Assembly: GCA_963814645.1 (NCBI GenBank)
Contig: CAWFDX010000002.1
Location: 186,001 to 250,000 of the forward strand
DNA from: RYN-230 sp963814645
Lineage (GTDB): Bacteria > Actinomycetota > Actinomycetes > Streptosporangiales > Streptosporangiaceae
Reading direction: 5' to 3'
DNA length: 64,000 bases
Below are positions 17,194-25,802 of the stretch, one piece after another (position 1 is the first letter of the stretch; every line of letters starts with the position of its first letter). The notes beneath the pieces were generated by a model that was not told where the DNA came from, did no database searches, and saw only the letters and a program-made list of their open reading frames with translations. Position numbers and translations under genes: made by a program.

Positions 17194-18219
17194 TCAGTAC
17201 GTGATGCTCACCGATTCGGTCAGCGGCACAGCCTGGCAGGCGAGGATATAGCCGTCCGCGAGATCCTCCGCTTCGAGCACCTCGTTGTGCGCCATGTCCA
17301 CCTCGCCGCCGGTCAGCTGGCAGGCGCAGGCTCCGCAGATGCCCTGGCGGCAGGAGTACGGCGCGTCCATCCCGGACTCGATCAGCACGTCCAGCATCCG
17401 GCTGCCCGGCGGCCAGGGCAGCACCCGCTTCTCCCCGTCCAGGGTGACCTCCAGCGTGGCGGCCAGCCCGCCGGCCGGCTCCGCGGTCGCCTCGAACGGG
17501 TTCTCGGCCAGCGACAGGAACCGCTCGGTATGCACCCGCCGCGGCGGCACGCCGAGACGGCCGAGCGCGTCCCGGACCACGGCCAGGTACGGGTCCGGGC
17601 CGCAGATGAACGTCTCGTACCCGGCATACGGCCGGGCCAGCGCGGCCAGCGCGGCCGCGGTGGGCGGGCCCTGCACCGAGTCCAGCCAGTGCGCCACGGC
17701 CAGCCGGTCACCGGCCGGGCCGGCCAGCCGGCGCAGCTCGGCGCCGAAGATGACCGACCGCTCGTCCCGGTTGGCGTAGCTGAGCACCACCCGGCCGCTG
17801 CCCCGGGCCAGCACCGACTTGAGGATGGAGATCACCGGGGTGATCCCGCTGCCCGCCGCGAACAGCAGGAAGTCACCGTCCAGGGATTCCGGGCAGAACG
17901 TCCCGGCCGGCGGCAGCGTGTCCAGCATGCTCCCGGCGGCCAGGTTGTCGGCCAGCCAGTTGGACGCGTACCCGCCGTCGGTCCGCTTCACCGTGATCGT
18001 CGGCCGGTCGCCGGTGTGCGGCGAACTGGACAGTGAGTAGCAGCGGGCCACCGACCCGTTCCGGTCGCTCGGCACCCGTACGGTGAGGAACTGCCCGGGC
18101 CGGTAGCCGAACGCGCCGGCCAGGTCCGGCGGCACGTCCAGCACCACCGAACAGGCGCCGCCCGCCTCGGTGACCATCTCCGCGACCCGCAGCCGGTGAA
18201 ACTCGCGCGGTGGCGTCAC
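17194..18219 (-). CDS. kshB: KshB, 3-ketosteroid 9alpha-hydroxylase reductase
   Basis: 341 aa from GTG 18219. Ferredoxin-NADP reductase type FAD domain (ARCYSLSSSP), NAD domain (FAAGSGITPVISILKSV), and a C-terminal plant-type 2Fe-2S domain with CRQGICGACACQ plus a final ILAC. It passes electrons from NAD(P)H to KshA. The start overlaps the small upstream gene by 4 bp. Confidence 0.92.
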   Translation of the reverse strand: MTPPREFHRLRVAEMVTEAGGACSVVLDVPPDLAGAFGYRPGQFLTVRVPSDRNGSVARCYSLSSSPHTGDRPTITVKRTDGGYASNWLADNLAAGSMLDTLPPAGTFCPESLDGDFLLFAAGSGITPVISILKSVLARGSGRVVLSYANRDERSVIFGAELRRLAGPAGDRLAVAHWLDSVQGPPTAAALAALARPYAGYETFICGPDPYLAVVRDALGRLGVPPRRVHTERFLSLAENPFEATAEPAGGLAATLEVTLDGEKRVLPWPPGSRMLDVLIESGMDAPYSCRQGICGACACQLTGGEVDMAHNEVLEAEDLADGYILACQAVPLTESVSITY

Positions 18220-18548
18220 CGGCCAGCGACCTCAGGCGCAACGGGCTCAGGTACAGCGATCTCAGGAACCGGCGAGACCACCGGCAGGCGGCCGTCCCGG
18301 ACCGCCGCGTCGATGCTGGCCCGCAGGCTGGCGCAGCCGTCGATGAGCGCGGTCGGCTGCCCCCCGGCCACCCGCGCGGCGAACTCCGCGCAGGCCCGGA
18401 CCGCGTCCGCGGTCCACTGCACGCTGGTCTGCTGCGGGCTGAACTTGGCGGCCAGCACGACCGCCGCGCACCGCGCGCACTGGACCTCGCGGGCCACCGG
18501 CCGCCGCTCATCGGCCAGCCGCCCGTCCGCGTACGGCGAGGAGGGCAT
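18216..18548 (-). CDS. Small CxxC protein between kshA and kshB, 110 aa
   Basis: ATG 18548 lies 3 bp after the kshA stop, and the TGA overlaps the kshB start, so it is coupled in the hydroxylase operon. It has one CxxC (VQCARCAAVV) near residue 23, more Cys at the middle, and a Pro/Val-rich tail. M. tuberculosis also has a small protein of unknown function next to kshA (Rv3527); whether they are related was not tested. An accessory role for the oxygenase is possible. Confidence 0.65.
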   Translation of the reverse strand: MPSSPYADGRLADERRPVAREVQCARCAAVVLAAKFSPQQTSVQWTADAVRACAEFAARVAGGQPTALIDGCASLRASIDAAVRDGRLPVVSPVPEIAVPEPVAPEVAGR

Positions 18549-18550
18549 GG

Positions 18551-19741
18551 TCAGCCGGCCTCGGCGGGCTGCCCGGCCGCCTCGGCCGGCTGGGCGGCGG
18601 CCTCGGCGGCCTCGGCGGGCTGGGCGGCCAGGTTCTGCGCTATCTCGGCTTCCCACGCGACGACCGCGCGGGTGGTGTCCACCTCGAACTCGTACCGCGC
18701 GGTCATGTCCGGCTGCACGTCCGCGACGTCCACGTAGAACTGCTCATACCAGCGGCGCAACTGGTAGACCGGGCCGTCCTCGGCGCACAGCAGCGGGTTG
18801 TCCACCCGGCTCTTGTGCAGCCAGACATCCACGTCCTGCTGGAAGCCGAGCCCGACGAACTTGGCGAACTTGGCCGCCACCTTGCTGGCGTGCTCGTCGG
18901 ACAGCCCCGGCGGCCGCTTCACGATCACGCCCCACTGCAGCAGGAACGAGTTCGGGGTGACCGGGTAGTGGCAGTTGATCAGCACGCTCTCCATGGTCAT
19001 CCCGTGGTAGTCGTGCTCCAGGTAGTTGATCATGTAGGCCGGCCCGTAGTAGGACGCCTCGGAGCGCAGCGTGGTGTCTCCGCCGGAGGCGTAGTTCGAG
19101 CCGTCCGGCACGTCGGCCCGGGACCGGGTGCGCAGGTACTGCGTGGCGATATGTCCCTCGAACACGTTCTTGAAGTAGGTCGGCAGCGCGAAGTGGATGT
19201 AGAAGAAGTGCGCCATGTCCACCACGTTGTCGATGACCTCGCGGCAGTTCGCCCCCTCGACCAGGATCGTGTCCCAGGTCCAGCCGCTCCACTCGGCCGA
19301 GGCAGCCCCCTCGATGACCGGGATGGTGACATGGTCCGGCGGCGCGCTGCCCTGTGGATCGTTCCAGACGAACAGGTGCCCGTTGCGCTCCAGCGTGGTC
19401 CACGACCGGGTGCGCGCCGCGGGCGGCACCCGCCGCGCATACGGGATCCGCGCGCACCGGCCATCCGCGCCCCAGTTCCAGCCGTGGAACGGGCAGACCA
19501 CCACGTCGCCGTTGATCTCGCCACGGCTGAGGTCCCCGCCCATGTGCCGGCAGTACGCATCGAGGATGTGCAGCGCACCGGCCGAATCCGCGAACACCAC
19601 CAATTTCGTGCCGAACGCCAGTACCGCGTGCGGGCCGCCGGTCCGGAACCTGTCGGCTAGTCCTAGGCAGTGCCAGCCGCGGGCGAACCGGGCTGGCGGT
19701 GTGCCCGGAACGATGGTCCGGATGCCGTCCCCGTCGTTCAT
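18551..19741 (-). CDS. kshA: KshA, 3-ketosteroid 9alpha-hydroxylase oxygenase
   Basis: 396 aa; ATG 19741 has GGAGG 7 nt upstream, while the GTG two codons earlier would abut the site. Rieske 2Fe-2S ligands are C64-x-H66 and C83-x2-H86 (CRHMGGDLS, CPFHGWNW); mononuclear iron ligands are in DNVVDMAHFFYIHF (D175, H178, H183). It hydroxylates C9 of androstadienedione-type steroids with KshB. The tail of repeated Ala-Glu-Gln-Pro (about 30 residues) is an unusual low-complexity extension. Confidence 0.94.
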   Translation of the reverse strand: MNDGDGIRTIVPGTPPARFARGWHCLGLADRFRTGGPHAVLAFGTKLVVFADSAGALHILDAYCRHMGGDLSRGEINGDVVVCPFHGWNWGADGRCARIPYARRVPPAARTRSWTTLERNGHLFVWNDPQGSAPPDHVTIPVIEGAASAEWSGWTWDTILVEGANCREVIDNVVDMAHFFYIHFALPTYFKNVFEGHIATQYLRTRSRADVPDGSNYASGGDTTLRSEASYYGPAYMINYLEHDYHGMTMESVLINCHYPVTPNSFLLQWGVIVKRPPGLSDEHASKVAAKFAKFVGLGFQQDVDVWLHKSRVDNPLLCAEDGPVYQLRRWYEQFYVDVADVQPDMTARYEFEVDTTRAVVAWEAEIAQNLAAQPAEAAEAAAQPAEAAGQPAEAG

Positions 19742-19774
19742 CAGCACTCCTCCACGGTCGCTGCCTTACTAATA

Positions 19775-19794
19775 GACTAGAACATGTTCTAGTC
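19775..19794. promoter_or_regulatory. KstR operator between kshA and hsaA (perfect 20-bp palindrome)
   Basis: GACTAGAACATGTTCTAGTC is a perfect palindrome containing TnnAACnnGTTnnA at 19778-19791. It is the best KstR site in the window and is placed to control both divergent operons. Confidence 0.92.
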
Positions 19795-19842
19795 TGGTGG
19801 CGATGGGTGGGCCAGCAGGCAGGCGATCGGAGGATGGTCCGG

Positions 19843-21024
19843 GTGAGCGAGAACGTCGGGCAGGCGGTGGTCGCCGGGGTCGCTGACCTGCTGCCGGTGC
19901 TGCGGGACCGGGCGCAGGAGACCGAGGACCACCGGGTCGTGCCGGCCGAGTCGATCAAAGCCCTGGCCGAGACCGGGTTCTTCAGGCTGCTCCAGCCGTC
20001 CCGGTTCGGCGGCTTCGAGGCCGACCCGGTCACGTTCCTGACCGCGGTCCGGATGATCGCTAGCGCGTGCGGCTCAACCGGCTGGGTCTCCTCGGTGCTC
20101 GGCGTGCACCCCTGGCAGCTCGCACTGTTCCCGGACCAGGCCCAGCAGGAGGTGTGGGCGGACGACCCGAACACCCGGATCTCGTCGTCCTACGCGCCGA
20201 CCGGGAAGCCGCGGGCCACCGACGGTGGGCACCGGCTGAGCGGCCGGTGGAGCTTCTCCTCCGGCTGCGACCACGCCAGCTGGGTGCTGCTCGGCGGCAT
20301 CACGGCGGACAGCGACGGGAACCCGGCGGACTTCCGCACGTTTCTGCTGCCGGCCAGCGACTACACCGTCGACGACGTGTGGGACACGGTCGGGCTGCGC
20401 GGCACCGGCAGCAACGACATCGTGGTGGACGACGTGTTCGTGCCGGAGCACCGCTCGCTCAGCTTCACCGACGTGTTCAAGTGCGTCTGCCCGGGCCAGC
20501 AGGTCAACGCGGCGGCGCTGTACCGGCTGCCCTACGGCTCGCTGTTCTCCTACTCGATCACCACGCCGATCATCGGCATGGGGATGGGCGCCTACGCCGC
20601 GCACGTGGCCTACCAGCAGGACCGGGTGCGCGCGTCCTACGTCGGCCAGAAGGCGGCCGAGGACCCGCACTCCCAGGTCCGGGTGGCCGAGGCGGCGGCC
20701 GAACTGGACGCCGCATGGCTGGCCCTGGAGCGGAACATGGCCGAGCTGATGGCCTGCGCCCGCGCAGGTGAGAAGATCCCGCTGCCGCTGCGGCTGCGGG
20801 TCCGCCGGGACCAGGTGCTCGGCACCGGCCAGGCGATCAGCGCGGTGGACCTGCTATTCGAGAACTCCGGCGGCCGCGCGCTCAAACTGGGCACGCCGAT
20901 CCAGCGGTTCTGGCGGGACGCGCACGCCGGCCGGGTACACGCGATCAACGACCCGGAACGGGCGCTGTCCATGTACGGCCGCGGCGAGTTCGGCCTGCGC
21001 ATCCAGCCCGACGGCATGATCTGA
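19843..21024 (+). CDS. hsaA: HsaA, 3-HSA hydroxylase oxygenase subunit
   Basis: 393 aa from GTG 19843, with GGAGG 9 nt upstream; the ATG at 19834 directly abuts the site. Family length is 394 aa in M. tuberculosis. It carries CGSTGWVSSVLGVH, NTRISSSYAP, SSGCDHASW and APIQRFWRDAHAGRVH-like signatures (here TPIQRFWRDAHAGRVHAIND). It hydroxylates the phenolic ring of 3-HSA using reduced flavin from HsaB. First gene of hsaADCB, the mycobacterial order. Confidence 0.95.
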   Translation: MSENVGQAVVAGVADLLPVLRDRAQETEDHRVVPAESIKALAETGFFRLLQPSRFGGFEADPVTFLTAVRMIASACGSTGWVSSVLGVHPWQLALFPDQAQQEVWADDPNTRISSSYAPTGKPRATDGGHRLSGRWSFSSGCDHASWVLLGGITADSDGNPADFRTFLLPASDYTVDDVWDTVGLRGTGSNDIVVDDVFVPEHRSLSFTDVFKCVCPGQQVNAAALYRLPYGSLFSYSITTPIIGMGMGAYAAHVAYQQDRVRASYVGQKAAEDPHSQVRVAEAAAELDAAWLALERNMAELMACARAGEKIPLPLRLRVRRDQVLGTGQAISAVDLLFENSGGRALKLGTPIQRFWRDAHAGRVHAINDPERALSMYGRGEFGLRIQPDGMI

Positions 21025-21034
21025 GGGCAGCCGG

Positions 21035-21905
21035 ATGACCGAGCCCGCCGAGACCAGCCGGTTCGCCGACGCGGCCGGGATGCGGCTGCATTACCACGAG
21101 GCGGGCCCGGCTGACCCGGACGGCCCGCCCGTGGTGCTGCTGCACGGCGGCGGACCGGGCGCGTCCGGGTGGAGCAACTTCGGCCGCAACCTGCCGGTGT
21201 TCGCCGGGCGGTTCCGCACCCTGCTGGTCGACCAGCCCGGCTTCGGCCAGTCCGACCGGCCCCCGGTGACCGGCAACTACTTCACGTTCGCCGCCGACGC
21301 ACTGGCCGTCCTGCTCAAGACGCTGGGCATCGAGCGGGTGCACCTGCTCGGCAACTCGCTGGGCGGCGGCACCGCGGTCCGGTTCGCGCTGAACTACCCG
21401 GACCGCGCGGGCCGGCTGGTGCTGATGGCCCCGGGCGGGCTCAGCCTGAACGTGTTCTCCCCGGACCCGACCGAGGGCATCAAGCGGCTGTCCCGGTTCG
21501 CCGCCGCGCCCGGGCCGAGCCGGGACAAGATGGCCGCGTTCCTGTCCATCATGGTGCACGACCAGCGGCTGGTCACCGACGAGCTGATCGACGAGCGGTT
21601 CGCCGCGGCCAGCGATCCGGCCGCGCTGGCCGCGATGGCCTCGCTGGGCGCCTCGTTCTTCGACCCGGCCACCGCCGAGGACGGCCTGCTCTGGCGGGAA
21701 GCGCACCGGCTCGCGCCAGCGCGTGCTGCTGATCTGGGGCCGGGAGGACCGGATCAACCCGCTGGACGGCGCGCTGGTCGCGCTCAAGGTGATCCGCCGG
21801 GCCCAGCTGCACGTGTTCGGCGGCTGCGGGCACTGGGCCCAGCTGGAGAAGTTCGACGAGTTCAACCGGCTGGCGATCAGCTTCCTGGAAGGGGATACGC
21901 CATGA
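21035..21905 (+). CDS. hsaD: HsaD, C-C bond hydrolase of A/B ring cleavage product (one frameshift)
   Basis: Alpha/beta hydrolase of about 290 aa. Nucleophile elbow LLGNSLGGG (S108), oxyanion HGGGPGASGW, and the catalytic His in FGGCGHWAQLEKFDEF. It hydrolyses DSHA (4,9-DSHA) from HsaC to HIP precursor and 2-hydroxyhexadienoate. At about 21711-21716 the frame shifts +1; removing one base restores RQRVLLIWGRED. The second part runs to TGA 21905, overlapping the hsaC ATG. Confidence 0.88.
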
Positions 21906-22805
21906 CGCCGATCCAGTCCCTCGGCTACCTCCGCATCGAAGCCACCGACATCGGCGCCTGGCGGGCGTTCGGCATAAAAATGCTCGGGCTGGTGGAGGGC
22001 CGCGGGCCGGAACAGCAGGCGCTGTACCTGCGGATGGATGAGTTCCCGGCCCGGCTGGTCATCGTTCCGGGGGAGCAGGACCGGCTGCTCGCCGCGGGCT
22101 GGGAGGTGCCGGACGAGGGCGCGCTGCGTGAGCTGGGCGCCGCGCTCGACGCGGCCGGCGTCGCGGTCAAGGTAGGTACCGCCGCCGAGCTGGCCGAGCG
22201 CCGGGTCGGCGCGCTGCTCCGCTTCGAGGACCCGGCGGGCAACCCGCTGGAGGCGTTCAGCGGCGCCGCGCTGGAGGCGCGGCCCGCGGTCAGCCCGTAC
22301 GGGAACCGGTTCGTCACCGGGACGATGGGCCTGGGCCACGTGGTGCTGCCCGGCCCTCGAAGAGGAGCCCGCCCTGCGCTTCTACACCGACGTGCTCGGC
22401 TTCCGGCTGCGCGACTCGATGCGGATGGCGCCGGAACTGTTCGGCCGGCCGGCCGGCGGGCCGCCGCTGTGGATGCGCTTCCTGGGCTGCAACCCGCGGC
22501 ACCACTCGCTCGCGCTGGCCCCGTTCGCCGCCGAGTCCGGCATCGTGCACGTGATGATGGAGGTGGCCACGCTGGACGACGTGGGCCGGGCCATGGACCG
22601 GTGCGCCCGGCGCGGCGCCCCGCCGTCCGCCACCCTGGGCCGGCACGCCAATGACCTGATGGTGTCGTTCTACGCGCGTACCCCGGGCGGGTTCGACATC
22701 GAGTACGGAACCGACGGCCTGGTGGTGGACGATGCCACCTGGGTCAGCCGGGAGACCACCGCGATCAGCCTGTGGGGGCACAGCTGGACGGCCCCGGGCA
22801 CATGA
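21902..22805 (+). CDS. hsaC: HsaC, extradiol dioxygenase (one frameshift)
   Basis: Type I extradiol ring-cleavage dioxygenase of about 300 aa. Iron ligands are H146 (GLGHVVLP), the first His of HHSLALAPF, and the Glu of FDIEYGTDG. It cleaves the catechol 3,4-DHSA between C4 and C5. The frame shifts +1 at 22352-22353, where CCCGGCCCTC read as CCCGCCCTC gives ALEEEPALRFYTDVLGF. ATG overlaps the hsaD stop and TGA overlaps the hsaB start. Confidence 0.88.
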
Positions 22806-23380
22806 CGGTCCGGGCCGGCCTCACCCCGGTGGCGCGCGATCCGGACCCAGCCCGGTTCCGGCAGGTGCTCGGGCACTTCTGCACCGGGGTGACCGTGATC
22901 ACCACGGCCGACCAGGCCGGGCCGGCCGGCTTCGCCTGCCAGTCGTTTGCCGCGCTGTCGCTGGACCCGCCGCTGGTGCTGTTCTGCCCATCCCGCACGT
23001 CGGCCACCTGGCCGCGGATCGAGCAGGCCGGGCACTTCTGCGCCAACGTGCTGGCGGGCGGGCAGCGTGAGCTGGCCCGGGTGTTCGGCACCAGCGGGGT
23101 GGACAAGTTCGCCGGGCTGCGCTGGTCGCCGTGCTCGTCCGGGGCGCCGGTGCTGGACGGCGTGCTCACCTGGGCCGGCTGCACGGTCGAGATGGTGCAC
23201 GAGGCCGGGGACCATTTCGTGGTGCTGGGCCGGGTGGTGGAGCTGGGCGAGTGCGTACCGGGCCAGCCGCTGCTGTTCTACCGCGGCCGGTTCGCCAGCA
23301 CCCCAGCCCGGGCCGTGGACGATCCACCGGAACTGGTGGACACGCTGCTGGCCTGGCCGCGGCACAACGACTGGATGTGA
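22802..23380 (+). CDS. hsaB: HsaB, flavin reductase subunit of 3-HSA hydroxylase
   Basis: 192 aa (family about 187). Flavin reductase FMN-binding fold with FCTGVTVITTADQAGPAGFA and SLDPPLVLFCPSRTSATW. It supplies reduced flavin to HsaA. Coupled to hsaC by ATGA overlap. Confidence 0.9.
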   Translation: MTVRAGLTPVARDPDPARFRQVLGHFCTGVTVITTADQAGPAGFACQSFAALSLDPPLVLFCPSRTSATWPRIEQAGHFCANVLAGGQRELARVFGTSGVDKFAGLRWSPCSSGAPVLDGVLTWAGCTVEMVHEAGDHFVVLGRVVELGECVPGQPLLFYRGRFASTPARAVDDPPELVDTLLAWPRHNDWM

Positions 23381-23411
23381 CCGGCCGGGTGAGGACAGTA
23401 CGCTGCTCGGC

Positions 23412-23945
23412 ATGCTCGATGACTACCAGCCGGAAGGTGCGGCCGAGACCGCCGACGTGGCACGGACCCGCGCGCTGACCGAGTCCGAGCCGAACCCGTG
23501 GCTGCGCACGCTGCCGCTGCACGTCACCGCGTCGGCGCTGATCGTGCATCCGGACAGCGGCCGGGTGCTGCTCCGCTGGCACCGCCGCCAGCAGGCCTGG
23601 CTGCAGGTGGGTGGGCATGGTGATCCGGGCGAGACCGACCCGCTCGGCATCGCGCTGCGTGAGGCCGAGGAGGAGACCGGCCTGACCGACCTGGTGCCCT
23701 GGCCGGACGCCCGGATCAGGCACGTCGCGGTGGTCGGTGTCCCGGAGGGCCGCGGCGAGCCCGCCCACGAGCACGCGGACGTGCGGTTCCTGCTGGCCAC
23801 CCGGACCCCGGACGCGGTGGTGCCGGAAGGGCCGGACGCGCCGCTGCGCTGGCTGTCGGTGGCCGACGCCGAGGCACTGACCACCGAGGCGAACCTGCTC
23901 GAGACGCTGGCCCGGGCCAGGCGGTCGCTGGCCGGGCGCGGCTGA
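23412..23945 (+). CDS. Nudix hydrolase, 177 aa
   Basis: ATG 23412, 31 bp after hsaB. The Nudix box reads GDPGETDPLGIALREAEEET, with one extra residue between the first Glu and RE compared with GX5EX7REUXEEXGU, a known variant. Substrate not predictable. It may be read through from the hsa operon, but nothing ties it to steroids. Confidence 0.8.
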   Translation: MLDDYQPEGAAETADVARTRALTESEPNPWLRTLPLHVTASALIVHPDSGRVLLRWHRRQQAWLQVGGHGDPGETDPLGIALREAEEETGLTDLVPWPDARIRHVAVVGVPEGRGEPAHEHADVRFLLATRTPDAVVPEGPDAPLRWLSVADAEALTTEANLLETLARARRSLAGRG

Positions 23946-23995
23946 GCCGTGGACGTCTGGGCATAGTTAAGCCGTCTGTGACTCCGTGAGACTGT

Positions 23996-24226
23996 TTGCC
24001 CGGCGGCTACGTCACCGGCAACCCCGCCGCCGACCTGCGGACCCAGCTGACCGCGATCTTGCGGTTCAACCAGATCTGGGCGCAGTACATCCCCACCCTC
24101 AACGCGGCCGGCAGCCCGGCCCAGGCCGCCGACATCTACGTCACCGACTTCGAGCGGGCCGGCATCCCGGCCTACAGCCGCCGCGAAGCCGCCGCCGAGG
24201 CGGTGGCCACCGCCTGTGGTCTGTGA
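23996..24226 (+). pseudogene. C-terminal fragment of phage tail-lysozyme domain
   Basis: The frame ending at TGA 24226 reads GGYVTGNPAADLRTQLTAIL, FNQIWAQYIPTLNAAGSPAQ, AADIYVTDFERAGIPAYSRR. This follows the end of phage_lysozyme2-type domains (YVTGNPxADL ... NAAxSPxQAAxIY.xDFERxG.P). The catalytic N-terminal part is missing upstream, so it is a remnant. Match by eye. Confidence 0.5.
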
Positions 24227-24243
24227 CCCGCGCCCGCGGCCGG

Positions 24244-24963
24244 TTAACCGGCCCCGTCGGTGCCGGGCGCTGGCCGGGGGGCGAGCCCGCGTACTGCCGC
24301 GCCGGCCAGTTGTGCGCCCAGCCCGGCCGGGAACGTGACCGGCTCGCCCGGCGTGGCGAACACCACCCGGGGCAGCACCTGGCCGTGGATCGCGCCCACG
24401 ATCAGCGCGCTGGCCGCCTCGACGTCAGCCGCCGGGTCGATCCGGCCCAGCCGCTGCTCGGCCAGCAGGTACCTGGTCAGCAGGTCGGGCAGCCCGGCCG
24501 GGCCGTCCTCCGCTGATCTGGGCTCGGCGGGTCCATCGTCCGCGCCGGAGGTGCCGAACGCGGCGCCGCCGCCGACCATGGCGTGAAACCGGCTGAGCAC
24601 CTTGGGCTGGGCCAGCAGCCCGGCGAACGCGGGCACCACCCGGATCAGCACGGCCAGGCCGCGGTCGATGAACGAGGCCAGGTTCTCCGCCACGGTGCCG
24701 GTGCCCGGCTCCGGGGCCAGCCGCGGCGCCTCGCTCATCACCCGCGCGACGTGCGCCAGCAGGGCCTGCGCCAGCAGGTCTTCCTTGTCCTCGAAGTAGT
24801 TGTACAGCGCGCCGTCGGCCACCTGGGCTTCCCGGGCGATGTCCCGGACGGCCAGCCCGGCGCTGCCGCGCTGGTCGATCAGCCGCGCGGCGGTGGCGAT
24901 CAGGTGTTCGCGGAGGTTCTCCCCGTCGCGGTCGCGGAGCACGGCCGGTTTCCTAGGTGACAT
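24244..24963 (-). CDS. TetR-family regulator, 239 aa
   Basis: ATG 24963. N-terminal helix-turn-helix with ATAARLIDQRGSAGLAVRDI and ADGALYNYFEDKEDLLAQAL; the C-terminal ligand domain is not diagnostic. An ATP-binding-cassette fragment overlaps its start and a long inverted repeat lies upstream (25116-25156), suggesting it once regulated an adjacent exporter and itself. It is distinct from KstR. Confidence 0.85.
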   Translation of the reverse strand: MSPRKPAVLRDRDGENLREHLIATAARLIDQRGSAGLAVRDIAREAQVADGALYNYFEDKEDLLAQALLAHVARVMSEAPRLAPEPGTGTVAENLASFIDRGLAVLIRVVPAFAGLLAQPKVLSRFHAMVGGGAAFGTSGADDGPAEPRSAEDGPAGLPDLLTRYLLAEQRLGRIDPAADVEAASALIVGAIHGQVLPRVVFATPGEPVTFPAGLGAQLAGAAVRGLAPRPAPGTDGAG

Positions 24964-25102
24964 CGCGGTTGAGTGTAGTGAGCACCGCGGCCAGCACCCG
25001 CAGATGATCACGGGCGCACCGCCCCGGACGGAAGCTGGTCGCCTCCAGCAGCGCGGTCCGGCCGAACCGCCTGGTCAGCCCACGCACCTCAACCCGCGCC
25101 AT
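24953..25102 (-). pseudogene. N-terminal remnant of ABC transporter ATP-binding protein
   Basis: ATG 25102 with GAGGGAGC upstream gives MARVEVRGLTRRFGRTALLE, the typical first strand of an ABC ATPase, then diverges to an unrelated tail and stops at 24953 after 49 codons. Walker A is absent. Its 3' end overlaps the TetR start by 11 bp. Confidence 0.5.
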
Positions 25103-25115
25103 GGCGCTCCCTCGG

Positions 25116-25156
25116 TGAACGCTGTTTATGAACCCTAGTTCATGAAACAACGTTCA
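25116..25156. promoter_or_regulatory. Long inverted repeat, candidate operator of the TetR regulator
   Basis: TGAACGCTGTTTATGAAC (25116-25133) and GTTCATGAAACAACGTTCA (25138-25156) are inverted copies with one mismatch and one extra base. The spacing of GTTCA/TGAAC half-sites and the position just upstream of the ABC remnant and TetR gene fit a TetR operator. Confidence 0.65.
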
Positions 25157-25169
25157 CGCCAGCGGTCCT

Positions 25170-25221
25170 TCGTGATCAACCGATTGGTGTTGCCAGAGCA
25201 GCAGTGATCGGTTGATCACGA
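25170..25221. repeat. Perfect 15-bp inverted repeat, REP-like
   Basis: TCGTGATCAACCGAT (25170-25184) and ATCGGTTGATCACGA (25207-25221) are exact inverted copies with a 22-nt loop. Shares the TCGTGATCA end with the next repeat. Confidence 0.85.
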
Positions 25222-25253
25222 GCCGGGAGGAGCGCCGCCGGGCAGCCGCCAGC

Positions 25254-25305
25254 TCGTGATCATGAGTTTGGTGTCGTCCCAGCGACACTGAAGTCATGAT
25301 CACGA
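25254..25305. repeat. Second nested hairpin with TCGTGATCA arms
   Basis: TCGTGATCATGAGTT (25254-25268) and AAGTCATGATCACGA (25291-25305) pair with one mismatch; inside the loop GTGTCG (25271-25276) pairs with CGACAC (25283-25288). The right arm ends 2 bp from the stop of the gene at 25307, so it may also end that transcript. Confidence 0.85.
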
Positions 25306-25306
25306 A

Positions 25307-25600
25307 TTAGTGGTGGCGGGGGGCGCCGCGGTGGTCGGCGGGGTAGTGGCCGCGCTGCCGGGCCAGCCGGGTCAGCAGGTCGTTGGCCCGGGCGGCGTCA
25401 GTGCCGATGGACCGGCGCTCGATGGAAGTCAACCGGCAGACCAGTTGCCAGTCGTTGCGCTCCGGGCGGCCGTCCACGTGGCTGAGCCGGTACATGACCG
25501 TGCCGTCGGCGCGCACCGCCCAGGTCCAGGACAACTGTCCTAAGGCGCTGGTGTAGCTGGTCTCGATATGGCCGATCTCGCGCGCGCTGAAGCGAGGCAT
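25307..25600 (-). CDS. Hypothetical protein, 97 aa
   Basis: ATG 25600 with AAGGGGG 8 nt upstream. The sequence (MPRFSAREIGHIETSYTSAL, then AVRADGTVMYRLSHVDGRPE) has no motif I recognise; it may be a small beta-rich cytosolic protein with a basic His-rich end. It stands alone between hairpin repeats and an AT-richer intergenic region (25601-25802). Confidence 0.6.
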   Translation of the reverse strand: MPRFSAREIGHIETSYTSALGQLSWTWAVRADGTVMYRLSHVDGRPERNDWQLVCRLTSIERRSIGTDAARANDLLTRLARQRGHYPADHRGAPRHH

Positions 25601-25802
25601 GTGACATCCCCCTTGTGGGCTGACCTGATCCGATCCGGCCCCCGGTTCCGATTGGTCACACGCTGTCTCACCACGAGAACCTATAGGAAACCAGTCTAGA
25701 TTAAACTGTGTATCACAAATTTGATCTCCCAAAGTGAGAAGGGAACACGGCCCGGGCTGTCGGTGCCAGTGGTGATACTGGGCAGATGCCAGTGGTGATC
25801 GG

